Source: Phenylobacterium koreense
GTDB taxonomy: Bacteria; Pseudomonadota; Alphaproteobacteria; Caulobacterales; Caulobacteraceae
Reading direction: 5' to 3'
DNA length: 64,000 bases
Assembly (NCBI RefSeq): GCF_040545335.1
Contig: NZ_JBEPLU010000003.1
Location: forward strand, 310,001 to 374,000
Every line of letters begins with the position of its first letter. Within the stretch, counting starts at the first letter, position 1. Positions 27,534-36,454 of this stretch are shown here, one piece after another. The position numbers were made by a program, and so were the translations under genes. The notes under the pieces were generated by a model, which worked only from the letters and a program-made list of their open reading frames with translations, was not told the DNA's origin and searched no databases.

Positions 27534-28043
27534 ATGTCTGACGGTGAATTTCTGGTCGCGAACTTCTCGCGTGGACCCGGCGTAATCGGCGCGCATTTCG
27601 AGCTGCCGCTCGAGGCGGGCGCCGAAGAGGTGTGGTCGTTCCTGACCGCGCCGGATCGTCTTCCGCAATGGCTGGCCCCGGGCTCCATCGAGCTGCGGGA
27701 AGGCGGCGCGGCCAAGCTGGACTTCCAGGACAGCGGCATCGTGATCGACAGCCAGGTCACCCGTTGCGAGGCGCCGCACGCCCTCGCCTATTCCTGGAGC
27801 GCGCCCGGCCAACCCGACCGTCCGGTTCGCTGGACCCTAGCCGCCGACGGCGAAGGCACCCACCTTTCGCTCGACCTCGAGCTGCCCTCCGACGAGGACG
27901 CGGCGCGTTCGGCGGCGGGCTGGGCCGCGCACCTGGAGATGCTGGCGGCCGCCATGGCCGGGGCGCCCATGAAGTTCCCCTTCCCGACCTTCAAGGCGGC
28001 GCGCGAAGCCTTCAACGACAAGGTTGCGCAACTGCCCGCCTAG
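27534..28043 (+). CDS. SRPBCC (AHSA1/START-like) domain protein
   Basis: The ATG at 27534 has AAAGGGGATAG upstream and gives a 169-residue protein. The fold signature is AHFELPLEAGAEEVWSFLTA followed by DRLPQWLAPGSIELREGG, then paired beta strands and a long final helix. SRPBCC proteins form a hydrophobic cavity that binds small molecules or acts as a co-chaperone; the ligand is unknown. The frame stays open further upstream, but that part lacks a ribosome site and family similarity. Confidence 0.82.
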   Translation: MSDGEFLVANFSRGPGVIGAHFELPLEAGAEEVWSFLTAPDRLPQWLAPGSIELREGGAAKLDFQDSGIVIDSQVTRCEAPHALAYSWSAPGQPDRPVRWTLAADGEGTHLSLDLELPSDEDAARSAAGWAAHLEMLAAAMAGAPMKFPFPTFKAAREAFNDKVAQLPA

Positions 28044-28189
28044 GTGATCACAAGCAGGTCCTCGGATGCTATACCGGCGCCGGCAGTCGGCGCCGCTCGC
28101 GGCATAGGCGCTAGTCCGCCCCTGCCAGCGCCTGGTCGCAATGGATTCTTGAGTAAATTCCGGGGCTCCCCGGGCAAACGGAGGCATAC

Positions 28190-28555
28190 GTGGGACAAGC
28201 CGGGAACTCTGACGTCGTCATCTATCACAATCCGGCCTGCGGGACCTCGCGCAACACCCTGGCTCTGCTGCGTGAAAAGGGCGTCGAGCCGACCGTGGTC
28301 GAGTACCTGAAGGAAGGCTGGACCAAGGAGCAGCTCCAGGACCTCCTGGCCCGGATGGATGTCCCGGCCCGCGAGATCCTGCGCGACAAGGGCACCAAGG
28401 CCCACGAACTCGGCCTCACCGATCCGGCCGCCTCAGACGAGGCGATCATCGCCGCCATGATCCTCGATCCGATCCTGGTGAATCGGCCTATCGTTTCCAC
28501 CCCTAAGGGTGCGGCGCTGTGCCGTCCTGCCGAACTGGTGCTGGGTCTGCTTTAA
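28190..28555 (+). CDS. arsC: Arsenate reductase, glutaredoxin-coupled ArsC type
   Basis: The 121-residue protein has the ArsC active-site segment YHNPACGTSRNTLALL with the nucleophilic Cys, and the later arginine motif ILVNRPIV. It reduces arsenate to arsenite using glutathione and glutaredoxin. No arsenite pump or ArsR is next to it, so the physiological role could differ, as for related YffB proteins. The start is GTG with an upstream GGAGG. Confidence 0.87.
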   Translation: MGQAGNSDVVIYHNPACGTSRNTLALLREKGVEPTVVEYLKEGWTKEQLQDLLARMDVPAREILRDKGTKAHELGLTDPAASDEAIIAAMILDPILVNRPIVSTPKGAALCRPAELVLGLL

Positions 28556-28683
28556 CTTCGCCGTCGGGTAGCGGCAAAGCTTACCTGGAATTAACCATAT
28601 CGGTAGACAACGGCTAAGCCGTTCACCAGCACTATGCGACCCGCCGAGGTTTGCCGCCTTGGCCGCACGAGTATGGGGGCACG

Positions 28684-30033
28684 ATGCAAGAGTTTGATCC
28701 GCGACGCCCGACGTTTCGCCTGACGCCGGCCCTGGCCATCGGCCTCGCCGGTGTCGCCGCCCTGGCGGTAGGTTGGAAACTCAGCGCCGGTCAGGCCGCC
28801 ATCCCCGCCCCTAAACCCTCGCTCGACCCGGCCGCGATCTCCGCCCTGCAGCACGCGGCCTTCATCCAGTCCGAGGCCCAGCCGGGCTTCGCCCGCCCGC
28901 AAAGCGTCCCGCTGAAGGTCCGCCCCGGCGAGACGCTGGAGTCGGCCGTCCAGCGCGCCGGCGTGCCGCGCGACGAGGCCCGCAAGGCGGTCGAGACCTT
29001 GGCCGCGGCCATGGACACCGTCCACATCAAGGCCGGCATGGCCTTCGACGCCGCCATCGCCAAGCCGCGCGGCGAGCGGGGCCAGGCCCGCCTGATCGGG
29101 CTGTCGCTGCGCACCGGCCCGGCCAACTCCATCACCCTCTCGCGCACCTTCGACGGCGCCATGCGCCTGCGCGAGATGGAGGAGAAGATCCGCGACGAGC
29201 AGATGGTCGCCCACGGCCAGATCAGCGGCTCCCTCTACGAAAGCGCCGCGCGCATGGGCGCCAATCCCGGCGTCGTCAGCGGCATGGTCAAGCTCTTCTC
29301 GCACAAGGTCGACTTCGACCGCGACCTGAAGGCCGGCGACGCCTTCACCATGGTCTTCGACCGCAAGGTCACCGAAAGCGGCCGAACCATCGAGACCGGC
29401 GCCCTGGAATACGCCGCCATCAAGGGCGTGCAGTTCTACCGCTTCGAGCGCGCCAATGGCGACGTCCAGTACTTCGACGAGAACGGCAAGAACATCAAAG
29501 GCTTCCTGCTGCGCACCCCGGTCGACAACGCCCGCATGACCAGCCGCTTCGGCATGCGCCGCCACCCGATCCTCGGCTACAACCGCATGCACCAGGGCAT
29601 CGACTTCGGCGCCGGCAGCGGCACGCCGGTGTTCGCGGCCGGCGACGGCGTGGTGGTCGAGGCCCGGCGCTGGGGCGGTTATGGCAACTGGGTCCGCATC
29701 CGCCATTCCGGCGGCTTCGAAACCGGCTACGCCCACCTCTCGCGCTTCGCCAAGGGCTTGCGCAAGGGCCAGCGCGTCAGCCAGGGCCAGGTCGTCGCCT
29801 ATGTCGGCACCACCGGCGCCTCCACCGGTCCGCACCTGCACTACGAAATCTGGCAGAAGGGCCGGCGCGTGAACCCCGTCGGCGCCAAGGTGCCCCAGGG
29901 CACGGTGCTCGCCGGTTCGGAGCTGGCCGCCTTCCGCGCCCAGAAGGCGCGCATCGACGCCCTGGTGCGCGAGCAGGCGGGCGGCGCCCAGACGACCGAG
30001 CTCGCGGCGGCGGACACCGTCACCCGCCGCTGA
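28684..30033 (+). CDS. M23-family murein endopeptidase
   Basis: The 449-residue protein has a short cytoplasmic lead, one membrane helix near residues 15-35, and a periplasmic region with an OapA/opacity-like domain (PLKVRPGETLESAVQRAG). The C-terminal LytM/M23 domain carries the zinc motif HQGIDFGAGSGTPVFA and the catalytic HLHYEIW. It should cut peptide cross-bridges in peptidoglycan during growth or division. ATG 28684 is chosen over a start at 28651 because MQEFDPRRP leads directly into the helix. Confidence 0.9.
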   Translation: MQEFDPRRPTFRLTPALAIGLAGVAALAVGWKLSAGQAAIPAPKPSLDPAAISALQHAAFIQSEAQPGFARPQSVPLKVRPGETLESAVQRAGVPRDEARKAVETLAAAMDTVHIKAGMAFDAAIAKPRGERGQARLIGLSLRTGPANSITLSRTFDGAMRLREMEEKIRDEQMVAHGQISGSLYESAARMGANPGVVSGMVKLFSHKVDFDRDLKAGDAFTMVFDRKVTESGRTIETGALEYAAIKGVQFYRFERANGDVQYFDENGKNIKGFLLRTPVDNARMTSRFGMRRHPILGYNRMHQGIDFGAGSGTPVFAAGDGVVVEARRWGGYGNWVRIRHSGGFETGYAHLSRFAKGLRKGQRVSQGQVVAYVGTTGASTGPHLHYEIWQKGRRVNPVGAKVPQGTVLAGSELAAFRAQKARIDALVREQAGGAQTTELAAADTVTRR

Positions 30034-30144
30034 CGCCGCGGAAACTTCGCGCAAATCAAGCGGCTAAGACGCAGACCTAAGCTTCCAACCGGCCAACCGG
30101 CGCATTAAGCTTTCTTTTTAGCCGAGTCCGCGCGGAGAGGCGCC

Positions 30145-31374
30145 TTGACCGCAGCCAGCCAACCCAAGCCCCGCGCCCGCTACGCCGCCAAGCGCGACGC
30201 CATCATGGCCGCCGCCACCAAGGTGTTCGCCGACGCGGGCATGAGCGGCTTCACCCTGGCCGCGGTGGCCAAGCGGATGGACCTGCATCCGGTCAGCCTC
30301 ACCTACTACTTCAAGCGCAAGGAAGACCTCGCCGCGGCGGTGCTGCAGGAAACCATCCGGCGCTTCGCCGAGATGCTCGACCATGCCGAGGACCAGAATT
30401 CCCCGGCCGAGCGCCTGCGCGCCTTCGTGGCCGCCTATTTCGAGACCCGCCGCAAGATCGCCGTGGACGAGGAAATCCCGCTCGCGCCGTTCAGCGAGGT
30501 CTATCTGGTCGAGGGCGAGCAGAAGAAGCCGGTGATCAAGAGCTTCGAGGCGCTCTATGTCCGTATCGGCCGTCTGCTGAAGTCCGACGACATGCCCTGG
30601 GTGGAGGCGCCGCGCCGCCAGGGCCTGGCGCGCCTGATCGTCAACCAGCTCACCTGGTCGGACGTCTGGCTGCCCTCCTACGAGCCGGAGGACTACGGCC
30701 GCGTCGCCGACCGCCTGGCCGATGTGATGATCTTCGGCCTCGCCGCCGATGGCCAGGCCTGGCCCGACCTGCCGCTCGTCAATCTGGGCGATCACGACCC
30801 CGAGAGCGACGACGTCACCCGCGACCGCTTCCTTGTGGCGGCCACCAAGCTGATCAACCGCGAAGGCTATCGGGGCGCGTCGGTCGACAAGATCTCGGCC
30901 GAGCTCAAGGTCACCAAGGGCTCATTCTACCACCACAACAGCGACAAGGACGAGCTGGCGATCGCCTGCTTCAACCACACCTTCGACCTGATCGACCGGG
31001 CCAAGCGCGAAGCCGCCTCCGCCTCGTCAGGCTGGAACCGCGTGTGGCTCGCGGTCTCGTCCCTGGGCATGTATCAGGCGCAAAGCGGCGGCGGCGTCAT
31101 CCTGCGCCATCACGCCATGGCGGCGGTTCCCCAGGACATGCGCCGCCGGATGCGCGTGCGCTTCCAGCAGATCACCTATTCCTTCGCGGGAGTGATTTCC
31201 GACGGCGTCGCCGATGGTTCGATCCGCCCCGTCGATCCGCTGCTGGCGGCCAATGCGATGATGGTGACTTTCAATGCCTGCCTGCCGCTCGGCCAGCGCG
31301 CCGATCCGCCGGACACGGCCGGCGTCATGGAAGAATACTTGCGCCCGGCTCTGCTCGGCTTCTTCGTGAAATAA
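30145..31374 (+). CDS. Two-domain TetR-family regulator (tandem TetR fusion)
   Basis: The 409-residue protein contains two complete TetR repressor units. The first helix-turn-helix is RDAIMAAATKVFADAGMSGF...LTYYFKRKEDL (residues about 16-63). The second is RFLVAATKLINREGYRGAS...GSFYHHNSDKDELA (about 230-277), each followed by its own ligand-binding helical domain. TetR proteins normally work as dimers of about 200-residue chains, so this may form an intramolecular dimer. The start is TTG with GGAGAGG upstream. Its targets and ligand are unknown. Confidence 0.9.
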   Translation: MTAASQPKPRARYAAKRDAIMAAATKVFADAGMSGFTLAAVAKRMDLHPVSLTYYFKRKEDLAAAVLQETIRRFAEMLDHAEDQNSPAERLRAFVAAYFETRRKIAVDEEIPLAPFSEVYLVEGEQKKPVIKSFEALYVRIGRLLKSDDMPWVEAPRRQGLARLIVNQLTWSDVWLPSYEPEDYGRVADRLADVMIFGLAADGQAWPDLPLVNLGDHDPESDDVTRDRFLVAATKLINREGYRGASVDKISAELKVTKGSFYHHNSDKDELAIACFNHTFDLIDRAKREAASASSGWNRVWLAVSSLGMYQAQSGGGVILRHHAMAAVPQDMRRRMRVRFQQITYSFAGVISDGVADGSIRPVDPLLAANAMMVTFNACLPLGQRADPPDTAGVMEEYLRPALLGFFVK

Positions 31375-31377
31375 GGG

Positions 31378-31412
31378 GCGCCCGCGGCCGGGGGGACTGG
31401 ACCCGCGGGCGC
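31378..31412. terminator. Strong hairpin between convergent genes
   Basis: GCGCCCGCGG (31378-31387) pairs perfectly with CCGCGGGCGC (31403-31412). There is no T-run on either side. It separates the TetR fusion gene from the small exported protein gene and probably ends both transcripts. Confidence 0.5.
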
Positions 31413-31422
31413 GCCCTCCTCC

Positions 31423-31608
31423 CTACTTGGTCGCGGGCTTGGCCGCAGGCTGCGCCGTCTTCTTGTGATGATGGTGCTTCTTGTGGTGGGTGGTCATCTT
31501 GGCCGCGCTAGCGGGCGGGGCCGGGGCGGCGCTCTCCGCGGCCAGGGCCACGCCGGCCATCGCCAGCGAGGCCGCCAGCGAGCCGGCCAGGATCATCGAG
31601 GTCTTCAT
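31423..31608 (-). CDS. Small exported His/Lys-rich protein
   Basis: The 61-residue product has a signal peptide (MKTSMILAGSLAASLAMAGVA). After cleavage near LAAESA the mature part is very short, rich in Ala and Pro, with the cluster MTTHHKKHHHHKKTAQP and a final KPATK. GGAGAAG lies upstream of the ATG. The composition suggests binding of metal or of acidic polymers, and is similar in style to acid-shock proteins, but there is no recognisable family. Confidence 0.7.
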   Translation of the reverse strand: MKTSMILAGSLAASLAMAGVALAAESAAPAPPASAAKMTTHHKKHHHHKKTAQPAAKPATK

Positions 31609-31730
31609 CAGGTCTTCTCCGGGGCTGTCGTCTTAGGCGGGTCTTCGCCGCCACCCCCGGAGCCTCGCCCGCTCACCTGTCCGCGCCCCGCCCGCCGCCT
31701 TACAAATTGTTGAGCGAGGCGAGCGCCAAC

Positions 31731-31758
31731 AAAAAAGCCCTCCCCGAAGGGAGGGCTT
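31731..31758 (-). terminator. Terminator of the alcohol dehydrogenase gene
   Basis: AAGCCCTCCC (31735-31744) pairs with GGGAGGGCTT (31749-31758) around CGAA. The A-run at 31731-31736 becomes a U-run on the minus-strand transcript. It is 23 bases past the dehydrogenase stop. Confidence 0.9.
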
Positions 31759-31780
31759 CCATGTCTCGAAAGAGTGCTCT

Positions 31781-32866
31781 TTAGGAGTCGAAGACGATGA
31801 CCGAACGGGCCAGTTCGCCCTTCTTCATCTCTTCGAAGCCTTCGTTGACCTCTTCCAGCTTGATCCGCTGCGAGATCATCTCGTCCAGCTTCAGCTTGCC
31901 GGACATGTAGAAGTCCACCAGCCGCGGCATGTCGACCGGGAAGCGGTTGGAGCCCATCAGCGAGCCCTGGATCTTCTTTTCCGACAGGAACTGGAAGCCC
32001 GGCAGGGTCACGCTCTGGCCGATCGGGATCATGCCGATGACGTTGGCGGTGCCGCCCCGGCGCAGCATGCCGAAGGCCTGCTCGGCGGTCTTGGCTAGGC
32101 CGATGGCCTCGAAGGCGTGGTGGACGCCGCCCTTGGTCATCTCGATCACTTCCTTGACCGCGTCGGTCTTGGAGGCGTCGACGAAGTCGGTGGCGCCGAA
32201 CTGCGAGGCGATGTTGCCCTTCGAGGCGACCATGTCGACCGCGATGATCCGCGAGGCGCCGGCGATCGCCGCGCCGTTGATCGCCGCCAGGCCGACGCCG
32301 CCGCAGCCGATGACCGCCACGGTCTCGCCCGGACGGACGTTGGAGGTGTGGATCGCAGCGCCCACCCCGGTCATCACCGAGCAGCCGATCAGCGCCGCGC
32401 GGTCCAGCGGCATGTCCTTGCGGATCGCCACGCACGCATGCTCGTGGATCAGCATCTGTTCGGCGAAGGACGACAGGTTCAGGTACTGCTGCATGGGGCC
32501 GTTGGTGGCCTTCAGGCGCGGCTCCTGGCCTTCGTCGCGCTTGGTGTCGGGCGACACGCACAGCGACAGGTGGCCGGTCAGGCAGAACTCGCAGTGGCCG
32601 CAATAGGCCGACAGGCAGGTGATGACGTGGTCGCCGGGCTTCACGGTGCGCACCTCGGCGCCCACGGCCTCGACGACCCCGGCGCTCTCGTGACCCAGCA
32701 CCGCCGGCAGCGCGGTCGGATAGGAACCTTGCATGAAGTGCAGGTCGGAGTGGCAGAGGCCGGCGGCCTTGGTGCGGATCAGCACCTCGTGCGGGCCAGG
32801 CTTGTTGATCTGCACATCCTCGATCTGAAGCGGTTTGCCCACTTCACGCAGCACGGCGGCTTTCAT
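31781..32866 (-). CDS. Zinc-dependent alcohol dehydrogenase
   Basis: The 361-residue MDR enzyme has catalytic-zinc ligands in GLCHSDLHF and GHESAG, the four structural-zinc cysteines in CGHCEFCLTGHLSLC, and a nucleotide-binding GCGGVGLAAINGA. It oxidises alcohols or aldehyde adducts with NAD(P); the substrate class cannot be set from sequence alone. The ATG at 32866 is preceded by GGAGA and begins the family sequence MKAAVLREVGKP; a start 14 codons earlier only adds basic residues. Confidence 0.9.
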   Translation of the reverse strand: MKAAVLREVGKPLQIEDVQINKPGPHEVLIRTKAAGLCHSDLHFMQGSYPTALPAVLGHESAGVVEAVGAEVRTVKPGDHVITCLSAYCGHCEFCLTGHLSLCVSPDTKRDEGQEPRLKATNGPMQQYLNLSSFAEQMLIHEHACVAIRKDMPLDRAALIGCSVMTGVGAAIHTSNVRPGETVAVIGCGGVGLAAINGAAIAGASRIIAVDMVASKGNIASQFGATDFVDASKTDAVKEVIEMTKGGVHHAFEAIGLAKTAEQAFGMLRRGGTANVIGMIPIGQSVTLPGFQFLSEKKIQGSLMGSNRFPVDMPRLVDFYMSGKLKLDEMISQRIKLEEVNEGFEEMKKGELARSVIVFDS

Positions 32867-33001
32867 TCTTCGCGATCTCCCCAAGCGTCGCCCGGCAGGG
32901 CGGTTCATTCGACGCTGCGGGCCGACCGCAGCATCGTGCGCCGAACCTTATCACCGTTAAGATGGCCGGGGCCAAGCGGGTTTTTCGCGAAGGCCGCCGC
33001 T

Positions 33002-33457
33002 CTAGCGAGGCGCCCAGACCTCGGCCTTGCTGGCCGACGAGACGAGGCCCGTCGCCGAGTTCGAAAGGCTGGTCGCCGGCACCGTCGTTGTCTTGCCGCC
33101 CGAAGACAGCGTGACGATCGTCTTGCCCTCGACCTTTTCGACCTTGCTGATCCGGCCGAGGTCGGCGCCAGCCGCGTCCTTCACCGCCGCGCCGGGACGC
33201 AACTCGGCCTCGGCCGCCACGGCCGACACATTGGCCGCCGCCCCGACCCGGGCGCTCTCGCCCGCGATCGGCGGGGTCGCGCCGCGCACCGGTTCGGTGT
33301 CCACCGGCGGCAGGCCAGACATCGCCCCGGAGGGACCGGCGCCCGCCGGGGGCTTCGGAATCGGAGGCGCGTCGCCCGGGCTGCCGACCACCTGGGCGGC
33401 CGCCGGCAAGGCCAGCGCCGCCGCCAGGGCGCCGCCCAAAAGCATCTTGGAGATCAT
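33002..33457 (-). CDS. Exported PRC-barrel-like protein of unknown function
   Basis: The 151-residue protein begins with a signal peptide ending LALPAAAQ; GGAGATAAGCTC precedes the ATG at 33457. A Pro/Gly-rich middle is followed by a small beta domain: AELRPGAAVKDAAGADLGRI, VEGKTIVTLSSGGKTTTVP. This is the pattern of PRC-barrel-like proteins common in alphaproteobacterial envelopes. The function is unknown. Confidence 0.7.
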   Translation of the reverse strand: MISKMLLGGALAAALALPAAAQVVGSPGDAPPIPKPPAGAGPSGAMSGLPPVDTEPVRGATPPIAGESARVGAAANVSAVAAEAELRPGAAVKDAAGADLGRISKVEKVEGKTIVTLSSGGKTTTVPATSLSNSATGLVSSASKAEVWAPR

Positions 33458-33553
33458 GAGCTTATCTCCGCTGAGCCCGCCCAACTGCCGACAACCATCC
33501 CCGCTCACCCCCGGTTCCAGACGCCGGCCAATCGTGATTGGGGCCAATCGCGA

Positions 33554-34465
33554 TCAGGCCCGAGCCTGGGGCGCGCCGAACCAGGACATCGCCGGCAGCC
33601 GCGGCAACCGCAGCCGGAACGGCTTGCGGACCGGGATGCAGCCCTCCAGCGCCGCCAGCAGCGGCCCCACCGGCTCGTCGTTCAGGAAATGGTTGGCGCC
33701 GGCCACCCGCTCGAAGCGGATCGGCCGGCGCGCCCGCGTCTGCGCCACCAGCCGCTCGGCGATCTCGATGGGCGCGAAGTCGTCCTTGTCGCCGTGGATC
33801 ACATGCACCGGAATCCGCAGCCGGCTCAGCGCCGCCCGCAGATGGTCCAGTTGCGCCGGCTGGCCCGAGACCTCGATCACCGCATGGCGCAAGTCGCGCG
33901 GAATGACCCTCAAGAGCCGCGAGCCCAGCCCGATCAGCCAGCGCGCCGTCGGTCCGCTCTCGCCGAAATAGCCCGACAGCAGCACCAGGGCCGCCACCTT
34001 GCCGGGGTTCTGCTCGGCCATCAGGCTGGCGATCGCCGCCCCATAGCTCTGTCCGACCAGCAGCACCTTCTGCCCCGGGCGCGCTTTCAGCAGCGGCGCC
34101 AGGGCCTTGGCCTGCACCCGGATGTCGCCGACATATTCCACCGGCTCGGAGCCCGCATAGCCGGGCCGGTCGACCACGATCATCTCCCGGTCCTGCGGCA
34201 GGGCGGCCAGGGCCGGCGCCCAGTATTCGGCCCAGGACGGCGCGCCGGTCACCACCACCACCTTCCACGGCGCGGTCTTCTCCCGCGGCGTGACGATGGC
34301 CGAAAGCTTCCAGCCCAGGCCGCCGCCCGCGTCGATGCGGACACGGCGAACGATCGTGTCGGGATAGTCGTCCGCCGTCGGGACATGCTCGGTGCGCCCG
34401 CTCGCGGCGCATGCGATGCACGCCCATCCCATGGACCACACGCCCCTGGGTCTCTTGCGTGTCAC
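33554..34465 (-). CDS. Alpha/beta-fold hydrolase
   Basis: The 303-residue protein has the alpha/beta hydrolase plan: a strand-turn VVVVTGAPSWAEYW, the nucleophile elbow GQSYGAAI with the active Ser, an acid loop VHVIHGDKDDFAP, and the His in VAGANHFLND. An internal ATG at 34432 would start MGWACIACAAS, a possible lipoprotein signal, so the enzyme may be exported and the true start may be there. The substrate is unknown. Confidence 0.82.
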   Translation of the reverse strand: MTRKRPRGVWSMGWACIACAASGRTEHVPTADDYPDTIVRRVRIDAGGGLGWKLSAIVTPREKTAPWKVVVVTGAPSWAEYWAPALAALPQDREMIVVDRPGYAGSEPVEYVGDIRVQAKALAPLLKARPGQKVLLVGQSYGAAIASLMAEQNPGKVAALVLLSGYFGESGPTARWLIGLGSRLLRVIPRDLRHAVIEVSGQPAQLDHLRAALSRLRIPVHVIHGDKDDFAPIEIAERLVAQTRARRPIRFERVAGANHFLNDEPVGPLLAALEGCIPVRKPFRLRLPRLPAMSWFGAPQARA

Positions 34466-34586
34466 TTCCGGCTCCCCGGGCCTGCGCCCGTATGGATTCC
34501 TGACTTGAATGCTGAACGCTCCGCCCGGGCCGCGGTTTCTCTCGCGCGCCCCTTCATGGCAGGGCCATCTAGGCTTGCAGATCGTA

Positions 34587-34694
34587 ATCCCCGGCCGCGC
34601 GAGCGCGCCGGGGATTCATACGCGCCAGCCTTTGCGGCGGGCCCTCGGCGTCCATGGATGGCCGGGACTGGCGGCCCGGCCATGACGAACGGCG
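34587..34694. repeat. Dispersed ~108-bp double-hairpin repeat, copy 2
   Basis: AATCCCCGGC (34586-34595) pairs with GCCGGGGATT (34607-34616). The blocks CATACGCGCCAGCCTTT, CCTCGGCGT, GATGGCCGGGAC and GGCCCGGCCATGACGAAC then follow in the same order and spacing as in copy 1 at 14333-14441. It lies between the alpha/beta hydrolase gene and the S10 peptidase gene, both on the minus strand. Confidence 0.75.
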
Positions 34695-34706
34695 AGCAAG
34701 GCCCCC

Positions 34707-36245
34707 TCACCGCCCCGCGACCAAGTCCCGGATATCCTTGCTGAACTGCAGACGCGTCGGCTGATCGCGATAGAACATGTGCCCGCCCTCGTAGCAGCGG
34801 AAGCTCATCGACGCCTTCAGCGCCGACGGCAGGTTCCGCTCCATCTCGGCGTTCGTCGTGCAGCTCGCCAGCGAGTCGTAGCGCCCCGCCGCCACCAGGA
34901 TCTTCAGCGCCGGCTCCAGCGCCACCGCCTCGGCCGAACCCGGCAGCGGCGGGCCGAGCTGCGGCGGGCCGCCGCCGCGCTGGGCTGCCTCGCGGATGGC
35001 CGCGGCCATCTCCGCCGCCGAGACCTCCTTGGTCGCATAGTTCCACTGCGACCCGACGCTCGGCGCCGGCTTGCCGGACGGCGCATAGCCGCTCGCCTCG
35101 CCCAGCCCGACATAGATCAGGTCCGTCCGGTAGCCGAGCTCCTGGCGCAGATAGCGGTCGATGGCCCCGTCGAACTCCTCCTTCGGCGCGGCCGTCAGGC
35201 GCATGTCGAAGATGTTCAGCACCTTGCCCTCGTCCTTCAGCAGGCCCTGCAGGTACTGGCGAGGCGTGAAGGTCAGGCTCTTGCGGTCGACCAGCGAGGC
35301 GTCCAGCCCGGTGTAGCGGGCAAGGTCCGCAATCACCGCCGTGCGCTCGGCCTCCGACAGCTCGCCGGCCCGCTTCAGCGCCGGCGCATAGGTCGTCCGC
35401 GCCCAGGCCTCGGCCCGCGCGCGCGCCGCCTCGCCGTCCTTGCCGAGCTTGGGATCGAGCTTGCCGTGCGCCAGCGCCACCGGCGCCAGGTCCGCCGCGC
35501 CCAGAGCTGTCGCCAGCTCGGCGGAGACCGGCTTGTCGTGCAGCCCGGCCCCGCCGGAGATCAGCACCAGCCCGGCGACCGGCACGCCCTGCTTCAGCAG
35601 CCCATAGCCGACGCTGGCCGCGCGCCCGGCGCCCCAGCTCTCCCCGGCCAGGTAGAGCGGCGCGTCCTGCGCCTCGTGCAGCAGCCGCCAGGCGCGCACG
35701 AACTCGGTCACCGAGGCCACGTCCCCGACCGTGCCGTAGAACTCCTTGCCATATTCCGCCTTGGCCGGGCGGCTGAAACCGGTCCCGATCGGATCGACGA
35801 AGACCAGGTCCGCATAGGCCAGCCACGTCTCGGCGTTGTCGACCAGCCGCGCGCCCTCCCCGCGCTTGGGACCGACGATCTCGAAATGCAGCGTCGAGGA
35901 GTTCGCCCCCGGCCCGCCGTTCCACACGAAGATCAGCGGCCTTAGCGCCGAGCCGGCCGCGCCGGCCGCCCCGCCCGCGCGATAGGCGATGTAGCCCATA
36001 TAGCCGTGCGCCTCGCCACTCTCCGCATCCCGAATGGCCACCCGCCCGACCTCGGCCGTGTAGTCGAGCCTGCGCCCCCCCGCCGTCATGCTGTGGCTGG
36101 TGATCACCGGCGAAGCCGGCACGGCCGAGGCCTCCGAAAACGGCGCATACCGCACCGCCGGCTCAGCCGCCGCAGCTGATCCCGCCGCCAAGGCCACGCC
36201 CGCCGCGGCCCCGAACAGCCACCCCCTGCCGCGCACCATCGCCAT
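34707..36245 (-). CDS. Secreted S10-family serine carboxypeptidase-like peptidase
   Basis: The 512-residue protein has a signal peptide ending GSAAAAEPA. Its S10 features are the oxyanion segment FVWNGGPGANSS, the line DPIGTGFSRP, nucleophile Ser in LAGESWGAG, the acid GRYDS, and His in YEGGHMFY. It should act as a periplasmic or secreted carboxypeptidase. ATG 36245 is used; the TTG one codon before is also possible. This is the last high-GC gene before the foreign-looking reverse transcriptase gene. Confidence 0.9.
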   Translation of the reverse strand: MAMVRGRGWLFGAAAGVALAAGSAAAAEPAVRYAPFSEASAVPASPVITSHSMTAGGRRLDYTAEVGRVAIRDAESGEAHGYMGYIAYRAGGAAGAAGSALRPLIFVWNGGPGANSSTLHFEIVGPKRGEGARLVDNAETWLAYADLVFVDPIGTGFSRPAKAEYGKEFYGTVGDVASVTEFVRAWRLLHEAQDAPLYLAGESWGAGRAASVGYGLLKQGVPVAGLVLISGGAGLHDKPVSAELATALGAADLAPVALAHGKLDPKLGKDGEAARARAEAWARTTYAPALKRAGELSEAERTAVIADLARYTGLDASLVDRKSLTFTPRQYLQGLLKDEGKVLNIFDMRLTAAPKEEFDGAIDRYLRQELGYRTDLIYVGLGEASGYAPSGKPAPSVGSQWNYATKEVSAAEMAAAIREAAQRGGGPPQLGPPLPGSAEAVALEPALKILVAAGRYDSLASCTTNAEMERNLPSALKASMSFRCYEGGHMFYRDQPTRLQFSKDIRDLVAGR

Positions 36246-36389
36246 CAAACCCTCAAGCCCACGCCCAAGCTCTCAGGCTAGGCGCTCGCCAGGGGAATTT
36301 CATTGCGTTCGAGGGGGAGGATGGGGACGGCTGTGCATAGGCTAGGCGTGGCGGGGTATCGATTGCGACGGCCCACTCCACCCACAACC

Positions 36390-36418
36390 GTGACGCGTCC
36401 CACTAGCCGGTATATATT
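36390..36418 (+). promoter_or_regulatory. Predicted sigma-70 promoter of the reverse transcriptase gene
   Basis: GTGACG (36390-36395) and TATATT (36413-36418) are separated by exactly 17 bases. Transcription would begin near 36425, which excludes the ATG at 36419 and supports the ATG at 36455 as the start codon. Confidence 0.55.
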
Positions 36419-36454
36419 ATGGGGATAGCCGTCGAGGGCGGCTTGGGGGCATTG

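Noticed and set aside
32117..34744. An 875-codon plus-strand frame spanning three minus-strand genes
   Set aside because: It crosses the alcohol dehydrogenase, PRC-barrel and hydrolase genes in antisense and has a low-complexity Arg/Gly/His composition.
36249..36454. Retron-type msr/msd RNA upstream of the reverse transcriptase
   Set aside because: I see no long inverted repeat with branch-point guanosine arrangement, and the nitrilase fusion belongs to a different RT group.
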